Below, in pieces: positions 1 to 8,420 of a stretch of DNA of 49,025 nucleotides. The notes beneath the pieces are model-generated. The model was not told the origin of the DNA. It searched no databases and was given only the letters and a program-made list of their open reading frames with translations. Position 1 is the stretch's first letter. Each line of letters begins with the position of its first letter. This stretch comes from Myxococcota bacterium. Lineage in GTDB: Bacteria; Myxococcota_A; Polyangia; Polyangiales; Houyiibacteriaceae. The stretch lies in NCBI GenBank assembly GCA_025453555.1, contig JALOQC010000004.1, forward strand, positions 1-49,025. Reading direction: 5' to 3'. The translations under genes were made by a program, and so were the position numbers.

Positions 1-1
1 G

Positions 2-2278
2 AAGGCGGACGGCTCGCGCGATCCGCGTGGCCACGCGCTCATCCCCGGCACCGGCTACCTCGAGCTCGCGGCCGAAGCGCTCGCGGAGGTCGGCGAGAAA
101 GGGCCGTTCGAGATCCGCGATCTGCTCTTCTTGCGGCCGCTGACGGTGGCGGACGACGAGCGCCGCGAGGTGCGCGTGAAGATGCGGCGCAACGACGCGG
201 GCTACGCGTTCGAAGTGCGCAGCGCGTGTGTCGTCGAAGGTCGACCCGCGTGGCAGCTCCACGCGCAAGCGCAGCTCGTGCTCGGAACCGCGAGCGGCCC
301 AGGCATGCTGGACTTGCCGTCGATCGAGCAGCGTTGTGCGCGCGTCTCGCGCGACGCCGCCGGCATTCGCTCGCCGCAGGAAGAGCACCTCTCCTTCGGC
401 GCGCGCTGGCGCGTGCTGCGCGAGCAACGCTACGGCGACGGCGAAGCGCTCGGCGCGCTCTCGCTCTCGGAGGGTTTCGCGACCGGGTCGGCGGGGTCAG
501 CCGCCGACGTCTCCGATCTCGCGCAGGGCTGGCTCCTGCACCCGGCGGTGATGGATCTCGCGACCGGCTTCGCGATGGAGCTCATCGAGGGCTACCGCCC
601 GACCACGGTGTGGGTGCCGATCTCGTACGAGAGCGTGAAGGTCCACGGGCCGCTCCCGCGCGAGATCCGCTCGTTCGTGCGCAACGCGCAGCCGAACAAG
701 GCGAGCTCGGAGTTCGCGGTCTTCGACGTGACGATCACGGACCCGCAGGGGCGCGTGCTCGTGGACGTGCGGAAGTTCTCCATCCGCAAGCTGCCCGAGG
801 GTCAGCGCTTCGCGCTCCCGAAGGCGCCCACGCGCGCGGAGGTCGACTTCGAGCCGACGAGCGGCGCGCACGAAGAGCGTCAGCTCTCGCCCGCCGAGCA
901 GCGACTTCGTCGCAACCTCGAGCGCGGCATCGTGCCCGCGGAAGGTGGCGAGGCGCTCATCCGCGTGCTCGCGCAGGCGCCGACGCGCGTGATCGTCTCG
1001 AGCCTCGAGCTGCCCGCGCTGATCCGGGAGGCGGGTGAGAGCGCGGCGAGCGAGGCGGCGACCGGCGGTGCGAAGTTCGCGCGACCGGAGCTCGAGAGCG
1101 AGTACGTCGGTCCGCGCGACGACGTCGAGCGCACCCTCGTCGGCTTCTGGGAAGAGCTGCTCGGGGTGGAGAACGTCGGCGTCGCGGACAGCTTCTTCGA
1201 TCTCGGCGGCCACTCGCTCATCGCGGTGCGCCTCTTCGCGATGGTGAAGAAGAGCTTCCAGGTCGAGTTCCCGATCAGCGTGCTCTTCGAGGCGCCGACC
1301 ATCGAAGCGTGCGCGGCGCTCGTGAAGGACGCGATCGGCTGGACCGGCGACGGCGCTGCCTCGAGTGGCACCGCAGAGAAGAAGCCGAGCGCGCCCAAGC
1401 GTCGCTACACGCACCTCGTGCCGATGCATCCGGGCGAAGGCGGCTCGAAGGCGCCCTTCTTCTTGGTCGCCGGCATGTTCGGCAACGTGCTCAACCTGCG
1501 GCACCTCGCGCACCTGCTCGGCACGGAGCGCCCGTTCTACGGGCTGCAGGCGCGTGGGCTCTACGGCGGCGACGCGCCGCACGAGACCTTCGAGGAGGCC
1601 GCGCGCGACTACATCGCGGAGATGCGCACCGTGCAGGCGCACGGGCCGTACTTCCTCGGTGGGTTCTCGGGTGGTGGTTACATCGCGCTCGAGATCGCCA
1701 AGCAGCTCCGCGAGGCGGGCGAGACGATCGGGCTGCTGGTGATGCTCGACACGCCCGGCAACCTGATCCCGGAGCCACTCACCTGGCGCGACCGCATGGT
1801 GGTCCAGAAGCAACGCCTCGAGAGGAGGGGCGCGCAGTACGTGGTCGAGTGGGCCCAGGCCCGCATCGACTGGGAGGTCGGCAAGCTGCGTCGACGCTTC
1901 GAGGCGCCCGAGGAGCTCGGCCAAGAGGTGCTCCACGATCAAGCGATCGAAGCCGCGTTCCGACGCTCGCTCGCGCGTTACTCGATTCCCCGCTGGGATC
2001 GCATCGTGTTGTTCCGACCGCCACTTCCGAAGGTCTACGACCTCGGCGACGGGCGTTTCCTCAACAAGGATCGCGAGCTGGTCTACGAGGACAACGCGTG
2101 GGGTCGGCAGTGCGATCGCGTCGAGGTGATCGAGGTGCCGGGCGACCACGACTCGATGGTGCTCGAGCCGAACGTACGCGTGATGGTCGCGAAGCTGCGA
2201 GGGTTTCTCGAGGCGGCGGAGGCGGCGTGCGCACGGAGCGTGTCGACCGTGGCCGAGGTCGCGCAGGCGGAGGAGTGA
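2..2278 (+). CDS. Type I polyketide synthase, C-terminal part (DH, carrier protein, thioesterase), cut by the window's left edge
   Basis: This is the 3' end of a modular PKS gene; its start lies outside the window. The frame is open from base 2. Three domains are visible. The first is a dehydratase double hot-dog: PGTGYLELA near base 50, and HPAVMD near base 540 with the conserved Asp. The second is a phosphopantetheine carrier domain with LGGHSL, its Ser codon at 1214-1216. The third is a type I alpha/beta-hydrolase thioesterase with GFSGGG (Ser codon 1667-1669), a MLDTP Asp motif and a GDHDSM His motif near the end. A segment at about 910-1030 (GIVPAEGGEALIRVLAQ, then VSSLELP) looks like the tail usually found after a ketoreductase, but no KR body lies between DH and carrier. 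A 22-base palindrome sits inside the DH. The thioesterase suggests this protein releases the chain. The product is unknown. Confidence 0.9.
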   Translation, partial: KADGSRDPRGHALIPGTGYLELAAEALAEVGEKGPFEIRDLLFLRPLTVADDERREVRVKMRRNDAGYAFEVRSACVVEGRPAWQLHAQAQLVLGTASGPGMLDLPSIEQRCARVSRDAAGIRSPQEEHLSFGARWRVLREQRYGDGEALGALSLSEGFATGSAGSAADVSDLAQGWLLHPAVMDLATGFAMELIEGYRPTTVWVPISYESVKVHGPLPREIRSFVRNAQPNKASSEFAVFDVTITDPQGRVLVDVRKFSIRKLPEGQRFALPKAPTRAEVDFEPTSGAHEERQLSPAEQRLRRNLERGIVPAEGGEALIRVLAQAPTRVIVSSLELPALIREAGESAASEAATGGAKFARPELESEYVGPRDDVERTLVGFWEELLGVENVGVADSFFDLGGHSLIAVRLFAMVKKSFQVEFPISVLFEAPTIEACAALVKDAIGWTGDGAASSGTAEKKPSAPKRRYTHLVPMHPGEGGSKAPFFLVAGMFGNVLNLRHLAHLLGTERPFYGLQARGLYGGDAPHETFEEAARDYIAEMRTVQAHGPYFLGGFSGGGYIALEIAKQLREAGETIGLLVMLDTPGNLIPEPLTWRDRMVVQKQRLERRGAQYVVEWAQARIDWEVGKLRRRFEAPEELGQEVLHDQAIEAAFRRSLARYSIPRWDRIVLFRPPLPKVYDLGDGRFLNKDRELVYEDNAWGRQCDRVEVIEVPGDHDSMVLEPNVRVMVAKLRGFLEAAEAACARSVSTVAEVAQAEE
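487..508 (+). repeat. Intragenic 22-base palindrome, copy in the PKS gene
   Basis: The element is stem GTCGGCGG, loop GGTCAG, stem CCGCCGAC. It is in frame inside the DH domain and encodes SAGSAAD just before the HPAVMD half of the domain, probably in a surface linker. The same 22 bases occur exactly at 39458-39479 and four times at 35549-35669 on the other strand, always matching the coding direction. Confidence 0.85.
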
Positions 2279-2280
2279 GC

Positions 2281-3243
2281 GTGAAGCTGGCCAGCATCGT
2301 CTTGAACTGGCGGACGCCGGACATGACCCTCGACGCGGTGCGCGCCGCGGTGAAGGCCATGAAGCCCCTCGAAGGTGGGTGGCACCTCTACGTGGTCGAC
2401 AACGACTCGCAGGACGGCAGCGAAGCCAAGCTCCGCGCGGCGATCGCGGGCGAGCAGGCGCGCGGCACCTGGGGCTACGACCACGTCGAGGTGATCCAGA
2501 GCGGGCGCAACGGCGGCTTCGGCGCGGGTAACAACGTCGGCATCCGCGCAGCGCTCGCGCGGGCCGACCGACCCGAGTACGTCTACATCCTCAACTCGGA
2601 CGCATTTCCGGCGCCGGACGCGGTCGCCAAGCTCGTCGCGGCGCTCGACGCACGGCCCGAGCTCGGCATCGCGGGCAGCTACATCCACGGCGTCGACGGT
2701 GAGCCGCACGTGACGGCGTTTCGGTTTCCGACGATTCAGTCGGAGATCGAGAACGGGCTCGGGCTCGGGCTGGTCACGCGCCTGCTCGAGCGCTGGGTGG
2801 TGCCGATCGGCATCCCCGACGGCACCGTCGAGGTCGATTGGCTCGCGGGCGCGAGCATGATGATGCGCGTCTCGATGCTCGACGAGATCGGCGTCTTCGA
2901 CGAGACGTTCTTCCTCTACTTCGAGGAGACCGATCTCTGTCGCCGCGCGGCGAACGCGGGCTGGAAGACGCTCTACGTGCGCGACAGCCACTGCGCGCAC
3001 GTAGGCTCCGCGTCGACGGGCATGAAGAAGTGGACGCGCATCCCAGGCTACTGGCTCGACTCGCGACGCCACTACTTCACGAAGAACCACGGCGAGAGAT
3101 ACTTCTTCGCCGTGACTGCGTTGCGACTTCTCGGTGAGGCCACCTACGAAGCGCGCAGGATCGTTCAACCGAAGAAGTCGGCCAAGATGCCCAAAGGCTT
3201 CATCGCCGATCTGGCGCGTCATACACTTGGAAGAGACCGGTAA
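2281..3243 (+). CDS. Family 2 glycosyltransferase (rhamnosyltransferase-like)
   Basis: This is a cytoplasmic GT-A glycosyltransferase of 320 residues that would transfer a sugar from an NDP-sugar. The nucleotide-binding N-terminus is MKLASIVLNW with VVDNDSQDGS at about 38-47. A DxD-like NSD lies at 105-107, and FEETDLCRR (about 204-212) is the acidic motif of rhamnosyltransferase-type GT2 enzymes. The GTG at 2281 is chosen because GGAGG at 2269-2273 is well spaced from it; an overlapping GTG at 2275 is possible. The gene follows the PKS stop by two bases, so the two are almost certainly cotranscribed. This suggests glycosylation of the PKS product or a shared surface glycan. The acceptor cannot be read from the sequence. 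Confidence 0.9.
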   Translation: MKLASIVLNWRTPDMTLDAVRAAVKAMKPLEGGWHLYVVDNDSQDGSEAKLRAAIAGEQARGTWGYDHVEVIQSGRNGGFGAGNNVGIRAALARADRPEYVYILNSDAFPAPDAVAKLVAALDARPELGIAGSYIHGVDGEPHVTAFRFPTIQSEIENGLGLGLVTRLLERWVVPIGIPDGTVEVDWLAGASMMMRVSMLDEIGVFDETFFLYFEETDLCRRAANAGWKTLYVRDSHCAHVGSASTGMKKWTRIPGYWLDSRRHYFTKNHGERYFFAVTALRLLGEATYEARRIVQPKKSAKMPKGFIADLARHTLGRDR

Positions 3244-3251
3244 CTCGCACC

Positions 3252-4238
3252 ATGCTGACCGACGTCGGAGTCGTCGCGATTGGCCGCAACGAAGGAGAGC
3301 GGCTGGTCGCGTGTTTGAGGTCGCTCGCCGGCCGTGTCGGTGCGGTCGTGTACGTCGACTCCGCCTCGACCGATGGGAGCGTCGAGCGCGCGCGGGAGCT
3401 CGGAGCGGAGGTCGTCGAGCTCGACATGAGTCGCCCCTTCACCGCTGCGCGCGCCCGCAACGCGGGGTACGAGCGGCTCCGAGCGCTCCAGCCAAACGTT
3501 CGATTCGTTCAGTTCGTCGATGGCGACTGTGTCGTGGTCGGCGGGTGGCTGGAGACGGCTCGAGCACGCCTGTTCGAGCGCACCGAGCTCGCCGTCGTCT
3601 GCGGGAGGCGGCGAGAGCGCCACCCCACGGACACCCTTTGGAACCGCATCATCGACATCGAGTGGGACACCCCGGTGGGGGACGCGCTGGCGTGTGGTGG
3701 AGACGCGATGATGCGTGTCGAGGCCTTCGACGCCGTCGGAGGCTTCGATCCGAGCGTGATCGCGGGCGAAGAGCCCGAGCTCTGCGTTCGTCTGCGACGC
3801 GCGGGGTGGAAGATCGAGCGCCTGGACGCAGAGATGACGCTCCACGACGCCGCGATGACCCGCGCGCGTCAGTGGTGGATGCGCGCGGTGCGGGCGGGGC
3901 ACGCCTATGCGGAAGGAGCGGCCATGCATGGGGCCCTTCCCGAGCAACATTGGGTGAAGGAGGCTCGCCGCATCTGGCTCTGGGCAGGTGCGCTTCCCGC
4001 CGTCGCGATTCTCGGGGCGCCGCCCACCTTCGGGCTGAGCCTCGGCTTGTTCTTGGCCTATCCGGTCCAAGCGGCCCGCATCTACGGGCGGGTTCGTTCG
4101 CGGGGAATCCCGCCCGTCGATGCCGCGGCATACGCAGCGGCGGTGACCGTCGGGCGCTTCGCGGAGCTACAGGGGGCGCTCAGGTACCGTCGAAACCAGC
4201 GACGCGGACGACGGAGCGCCATCATCGAGTACAAGTAG
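3252..4238 (+). CDS. Family 2 glycosyltransferase with C-terminal hydrophobic segment
   Basis: This 328-residue GT2 enzyme starts at ATG 3252, eight bases after the preceding glycosyltransferase, in the same apparent operon. The fold markers are VVAIGRNEGERL at 7-18, VYVDSASTDGS at 33-43, a catalytic/metal-binding DGD at 90-92 and a GEEPELCVRLR acceptor-side motif near 171-181. A hydrophobic stretch around 245-275 (IWLWAGALPAVAIL and following) probably anchors it to the inner membrane, as in several exopolysaccharide glycosyltransferases. It probably adds one sugar to a polyprenyl-linked or lipid-linked acceptor. The sugar and the acceptor are unknown. Confidence 0.88.
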   Translation: MLTDVGVVAIGRNEGERLVACLRSLAGRVGAVVYVDSASTDGSVERARELGAEVVELDMSRPFTAARARNAGYERLRALQPNVRFVQFVDGDCVVVGGWLETARARLFERTELAVVCGRRRERHPTDTLWNRIIDIEWDTPVGDALACGGDAMMRVEAFDAVGGFDPSVIAGEEPELCVRLRRAGWKIERLDAEMTLHDAAMTRARQWWMRAVRAGHAYAEGAAMHGALPEQHWVKEARRIWLWAGALPAVAILGAPPTFGLSLGLFLAYPVQAARIYGRVRSRGIPPVDAAAYAAAVTVGRFAELQGALRYRRNQRRGRRSAIIEYK

Positions 4239-4280
4239 CGCTGCGTGGATTGTCGGGGTCGTCCACGCGCGGTTCGCCGA

Positions 4281-5513
4281 TCAGCCGCCGACGCGTGGGA
4301 GGTCCGGCCCGCGGGGCGACGTGCAACGCAGCGCTTCGATCAGGGTGTCCGCGCCGGCGCCCGCTTGGAAGGCATCCACCACCCGCGCGCGCCCCGCAGT
4401 TCCGAATCGCTCGCACGCCTCCCGATCGTCTGCGAGGATCGCGATGGTCCGCGCGAGCAGGTCGGGGTTCGCCGGCGGAATCAAGATCCCGTCGATCCCA
4501 TCACGGATCAGCTCCGCGACGCCTCCGGTCGCCGTGCCGATCGTGGGCACCTCGCAGCTCATCGCCTCCATCAACGCGACGCCGAGGGCCTCGTCGAGGC
4601 TCGCGAGCACGAACAGATGGGCGTGAGAGAGCCGATCTCGAACGCAGTCTGCGTCGACGGCGCCCAACAACCGCACGTGCGGCTCGATCCCGAGCTCGAC
4701 GATGCGGGCCTCCACCAGGCGTCGATACCCCGTCCCCCCCTCGTCGTCCTCGCCCGCGATCTCGAGGCTGACCGCTCGCCCTTCGTCGATCAGCCGCCGA
4801 ACCGCAGCCAGTAGATCCAGGTGCCCCTTCACGGGGTTCAGCCGGCCGCAGGAGAACAGCCGAAGGGTCTCCCCCGGCTTCGGCGCGACATAGGGCACGG
4901 TGCGCCGAAGTTGCTCGGTGTCGACCCCCATTCCGCGCACGAAGACGTGGGTCGGCAGGTCGTGGCCGAGCTCGACACGCACCTCCTCGAGCAGCTTCTT
5001 CGTGATGACGGTGACGAACCGGGCGTGCTTCCACTTGAAGCGCTGGCCGGGACCGTAGTCTTTCAACGGCCCATGTAGCGTGAGGCTGTAGCTCAGCCCG
5101 AACATCCGATGCGCGAGTGCAGCAATCAACGCGGCGCGACCGCACGAGTGGACGTGGACATGTTCGATTTCTCGCTGGCGGCACGTGAACGCGAGCTGCG
5201 TGGCCGCCGCGGTCGAAAGCGCGACGTCTCGGGCGTGAGCCCTGCTTTCTCCTTGCACGGCTTCGCGAAGCTCGCGCAGAGGAAAGCGTGCACCGAGTCG
5301 CGCGACGTCGAGGACCTCCGGCCGCATCAGATAGTGTGTCCGTGCGATGGCCTGCTCGCTCCATCGATGCGTCACGAGCTTTCGCGGAGGCGGGCGAGTG
5401 CTGAAGAGCGCGACCTCGACGCCACGCCGTTCGAGCTCCAAGATCTCCCGCCAGAAGAAGATGTGGGTTTGACCAGGGAACTGCGGGATCAGGTAGCCCA
5501 GCTTCGTCGCCAT
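4281..5513 (-). CDS. Family 4 glycosyltransferase (group 1)
   Basis: This is a 410-residue GT-B enzyme of the GT4 family. The N-terminal domain opens with KLGYLIPQFPGQTHIFF, as in colanic-acid and exopolysaccharide GT4 proteins. The C-terminal nucleotide-sugar domain has GRLNPVKG (about 223-230) and the EX7E pair E308/E316 in SLDEALGVALMEAM. The start is the ATG at 5513, preceded on the minus strand by CGGAG at good spacing. The frame is open for 40 codons further upstream, but that extension is not family-like. The gene converges with the GT2 pair and lies downstream of the GMC gene on the same strand, separated by 250 bases with no gene. A role in the surface polysaccharide or the PKS-linked glycan is inferred from context. 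Confidence 0.9.
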   Translation of the reverse strand: MATKLGYLIPQFPGQTHIFFWREILELERRGVEVALFSTRPPPRKLVTHRWSEQAIARTHYLMRPEVLDVARLGARFPLRELREAVQGESRAHARDVALSTAAATQLAFTCRQREIEHVHVHSCGRAALIAALAHRMFGLSYSLTLHGPLKDYGPGQRFKWKHARFVTVITKKLLEEVRVELGHDLPTHVFVRGMGVDTEQLRRTVPYVAPKPGETLRLFSCGRLNPVKGHLDLLAAVRRLIDEGRAVSLEIAGEDDEGGTGYRRLVEARIVELGIEPHVRLLGAVDADCVRDRLSHAHLFVLASLDEALGVALMEAMSCEVPTIGTATGGVAELIRDGIDGILIPPANPDLLARTIAILADDREACERFGTAGRARVVDAFQAGAGADTLIEALRCTSPRGPDLPRVGG

Positions 5514-5763
5514 AAACTCCGAAGACGATCGCCGTGGAGAGAGACACGACCGCAAGGCCGCGGTCGTTGCGAGAGGCGCGCGCCATCGCCTCATCGCCCA
5601 GGTCATACCACGAAGAGGTCCTCGCGCCGCCACTCGGACGACGTTCGCTCACGAGGGCGAGTCTCGGATCGACGCGCGATGTCGGCTCGGCGCCCCGGGC
5701 TCGGCGGAGTCACGGCGAAGCGCCGCGCGAGGGCTCTCCACGCGACGGCGATGCGGAGTCGAC

Positions 5764-7374
5764 TCACGCGAGCGACGACGCGATTCGGTCGGCGATTCGA
5801 AGCGCGTTCGCTGCGATGGTCAACGACGGGTTGATACCGCCAGCCGACGGGAAATACGACGAGTCAGCGATGAAGAGGTTCTCGAGCTCGTGGCACCTGC
5901 CATCACGATCCACGACCGACGTGGTCGGGTCCTCACCCGCGCGACACGTCCCGCAGACATGTCCGAAGTTGAGGTTGTTCTCTCCGCTCAAGGTCAGCGC
6001 GGTCAGGTGCTTGGAGACCGCCTTCTGCAGCTCATCACGGAAGAGCTGATTTCGCTCTCTCAGCTCCGCCGGATACGTGTACTCGAAGCGCATGCCGTTC
6101 GGAGACGATGCGTCGAGCACCACTCGATTCTCGTGGTACGGGAGATCCTCCACGATGGAGGCCATCACCACCGATTGACCGAAGATTGCGGCGCCGACCG
6201 TCGACGCGACCTTCCGCCCGAGTCGTCCCATCTGAAGGTACCACTTGGGGTCCTTCTGCGCGCGTTGCTTGAGGTACTCGGAGATGACGCCTGCGCTGAC
6301 GGGGACACCCATCGACTGAAGGTTGCCGAGCTTCCTGCCGTTTCGCAGATAGAAATCGTTGAGCGAGATCGCCTTCTGAGGGCCCTCCGCTGGCAGGGTT
6401 TTCGACGGACGAATCGCGAGCTGATCGCTCGTGTGCATCATCAGGTTGCGGCCAACTCGACCCGAACGGTTGGCGAGCCCATCCGGCCAGATCGAAGACT
6501 GCGAACGCAGGAGCAGCGTCGGAGTCATCAGCGCCCCTGCGGCGAGCACGATCACCTTGCCGGTGACCGAGATCTCACGACCCTGGACTCGACACACGAC
6601 GCGTTCTGCGCGGCTCGCGGTCGCTTCGATGCGAAGGACCTCGCAACTCGGGAGGATCCGCGCGCCGTGGGAGGTGACCGCGGGAACGACGCAGACGCGG
6701 CCCGAATCGGCCTTGCAACTCTTCGGGCAGAGCGCGCCACCACAGCCGACGCAGCCCGGCACGAACCGGCTGCCGACGTGAGCACGGTAAGGGTTCAGAT
6801 CGCTGGCGCGAAGCGCATCGAACACGAAGGCGTCCCGTTCACTCATCGGCGGCGGTGGCCGCACGGGGGCTTCGGGATCCGGCTGCAGCGGGTCGTCGGT
6901 GCCACAGACGTCGTAGAGCGTCTCCGCCCGGCGGTAGTACGGGAGAAGCTCGTCGTACGAGATCGGCCAATGCTCGGGCAGCGTGGAGTCCGTGGCCGTC
7001 GGATGGTGTCGGCGAGGCTCGAAATCGGCTGGGCGCATGCGCTCGAGCTGCGCGGCGTAGACGCTCGACGAGCCCCCGGTTCCCGCGCCGAATGGACCGA
7101 AGAACTCGACGGGTCCGAACGAGCTGCGTCCCTTGATGGGATGGGGCCAATACCCTCGTCGCATTCGTCCGTCGGGGTCTTCGGGAGTCGAGTCGAGGCT
7201 GCCCGTTCCGCGGTCGTGGTCGCCGAAGAGGTAGAGTCCCCGCTCGAGGAAGAGCACGCGGAAGCCTCGCTGCGCGAGGGCGAAGCCGAGTGTTCCGCCT
7301 CCCATTCCTGCGCCCACGACGACCACGTCCCACGCTTCGTCGTCGGGTCGCTCGGGAACGATGGGAAGGCTCAT
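5764..7374 (-). CDS. GMC-family FAD-dependent oxidoreductase
   Basis: This is a 536-residue flavoprotein of the glucose-methanol-choline oxidoreductase family, which oxidises alcohols, sugars or sterols. VVVVGAGMGGGTLGFALAQ at about 17-35 is the FAD-binding Rossmann loop. FGAGTGGSSSVYAAQL at about 95-110 is the second family motif. The C-terminus has HVCGTCRAGEDPTTSVVD and then DSSYFPSAGGINPSLTI, the GMC C-terminal signature. A cysteine cluster (C208, C211, C216, C220, C228) sits in the substrate-side region. The start is ATG 7374, so the Rossmann motif is near the N-terminus. No signal peptide is seen. It lies between glycosyltransferases and the SDR; oxidation of a sugar or lipid in the same pathway is plausible but not shown. 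Confidence 0.9.
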   Translation of the reverse strand: MSLPIVPERPDDEAWDVVVVGAGMGGGTLGFALAQRGFRVLFLERGLYLFGDHDRGTGSLDSTPEDPDGRMRRGYWPHPIKGRSSFGPVEFFGPFGAGTGGSSSVYAAQLERMRPADFEPRRHHPTATDSTLPEHWPISYDELLPYYRRAETLYDVCGTDDPLQPDPEAPVRPPPPMSERDAFVFDALRASDLNPYRAHVGSRFVPGCVGCGGALCPKSCKADSGRVCVVPAVTSHGARILPSCEVLRIEATASRAERVVCRVQGREISVTGKVIVLAAGALMTPTLLLRSQSSIWPDGLANRSGRVGRNLMMHTSDQLAIRPSKTLPAEGPQKAISLNDFYLRNGRKLGNLQSMGVPVSAGVISEYLKQRAQKDPKWYLQMGRLGRKVASTVGAAIFGQSVVMASIVEDLPYHENRVVLDASSPNGMRFEYTYPAELRERNQLFRDELQKAVSKHLTALTLSGENNLNFGHVCGTCRAGEDPTTSVVDRDGRCHELENLFIADSSYFPSAGGINPSLTIAANALRIADRIASSLA

Positions 7375-7541
7375 GGAGTGCGACGCTAGCAGGTCACGGA
7401 TCGGCTCGCACGCGGGGGAAAGCCCGTCGATGGATCGGCTCCACGCTCTCGCTCGGTCGGGTGGTTTCGCGGGACCCTGCGGCTGCACGCCCCCCACGAT
7501 TCCGCTTCAACTCGCGGCCCCCGTGGTGGTAGTGCACGAGC

Positions 7542-8282
7542 GTGCTCCAGGACAAAGTCGTCATCATCACGGGCGCCGGCTCCGGCGTGGGTCGCGGCTT
7601 GGCCGCTGGGTTTTGTCGCGACGGCGCGCACGTGATCGGGTTCGGTCGGACACGAACGGACCTCGACGAGACCGCCGAGCGGCACGGCCGCGGGCGCATG
7701 CGGGCCGTCGTCGGCGACGTCGCGAGCGCCGATGACGTCGAGCGCCTCTTCGCCGAGGTCGAGGCGGAGCACGGCGGCGTGGACGTGCTCGTGAACAACG
7801 CGGCCGTCTACCCGCGCGTCTCCTTCCTCGAGTCTTCGATGGAAGACTTCGAGCGCGATCTGAAGATCAACGTGATGGGCGTCGCGCGCACGTGCCGACG
7901 GGCGCTCCCGGGGATGCTCGCGCGCGGCCACGGCCGGGTGATCAACGTCGGGTCTTTCGCCTTCAAGGCGCCGATCCCGCGAAGCGCGCTGTACTCGGCG
8001 TCGAAGGGCGCCGTGGACGCGTTGACTCGCGCGATCGCGGCCGACGTCTCCCACCCGGATGTTCTCGTGAACCAGCTCATGCCCGGCATCTACCGAACGC
8101 GCATGACGCCGGATCAGGGTGACGATCCGATGAACGCCTACCCGCACGCGCGCGCGCTCGCGCTGCTTCCGCGCGGAGGTGCACACGGCGCGACGTTCCT
8201 TCTCGGTGACCGTTTCGACGATCAACCGCGAGGCGTACGTGATCGCATCGCCAACAAGGTCCGACACATCCTCGGACGCTGA
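7542..8282 (+). CDS. Short-chain dehydrogenase/reductase
   Basis: This is a 246-residue classical SDR using NAD(P)H. The cofactor motif is TGAGSGVG at 10-17. NNAA is at 85-88, the catalytic tetrad is N110, S138, Y151 and K155 (YSASK), and PG follows the active site. GTG at 7542 puts the first beta strand directly at the N-terminus. It is divergent from the GMC gene across a 167-base gap that probably holds both promoters. It probably interconverts an alcohol and a ketone or modifies a nucleotide sugar. The substrate is not identifiable. Its 3' end lies just before a 15-base tandem repeat that separates it from the convergent acyltransferase gene. Confidence 0.88.
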   Translation: MLQDKVVIITGAGSGVGRGLAAGFCRDGAHVIGFGRTRTDLDETAERHGRGRMRAVVGDVASADDVERLFAEVEAEHGGVDVLVNNAAVYPRVSFLESSMEDFERDLKINVMGVARTCRRALPGMLARGHGRVINVGSFAFKAPIPRSALYSASKGAVDALTRAIAADVSHPDVLVNQLMPGIYRTRMTPDQGDDPMNAYPHARALALLPRGGAHGATFLLGDRFDDQPRGVRDRIANKVRHILGR

Positions 8283-8330
8283 CACCGTCTCCCGGGCCCC
8301 GCCCGGTCGCTGCTCGGCGAGTCTTCTTCC

Positions 8331-8420
8331 GTCGGCGAACGGGCCGTCGGCCAACGGGCCGTCGGCCAACGGGCCGTCGGCGAACGGGCCGTCGGCGAAC
8401 GATCAGTCGGCGAACGCCAC
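8331..8420. repeat. Six-copy 15-base tandem repeat at a convergent gene junction
   Basis: The unit is GTCGGCGAACGGGCC with small changes. Copies begin at 8331, 8346, 8361, 8376, 8391 and 8406. The last two copies carry the stop codon and final codons (VAFAD) of the minus-strand acyltransferase gene, so the array looks like outward duplication of that gene's 3' end. It fills most of the 120-base gap to the SDR stop. Confidence 0.85.

Noticed and set aside
4276..4291. Half palindrome (CAGCCGCCGACG) at the GT4 gene end
   Set aside because: Only one arm matches and such a 12-mer is likely by chance in this GC-rich sequence.
5548..5565. Hairpin GACCGC-AAGGCC-GCGGTC upstream of the GT4 gene
   Set aside because: A six-base stem in GC-rich DNA is common and nothing else there supports a regulatory site.
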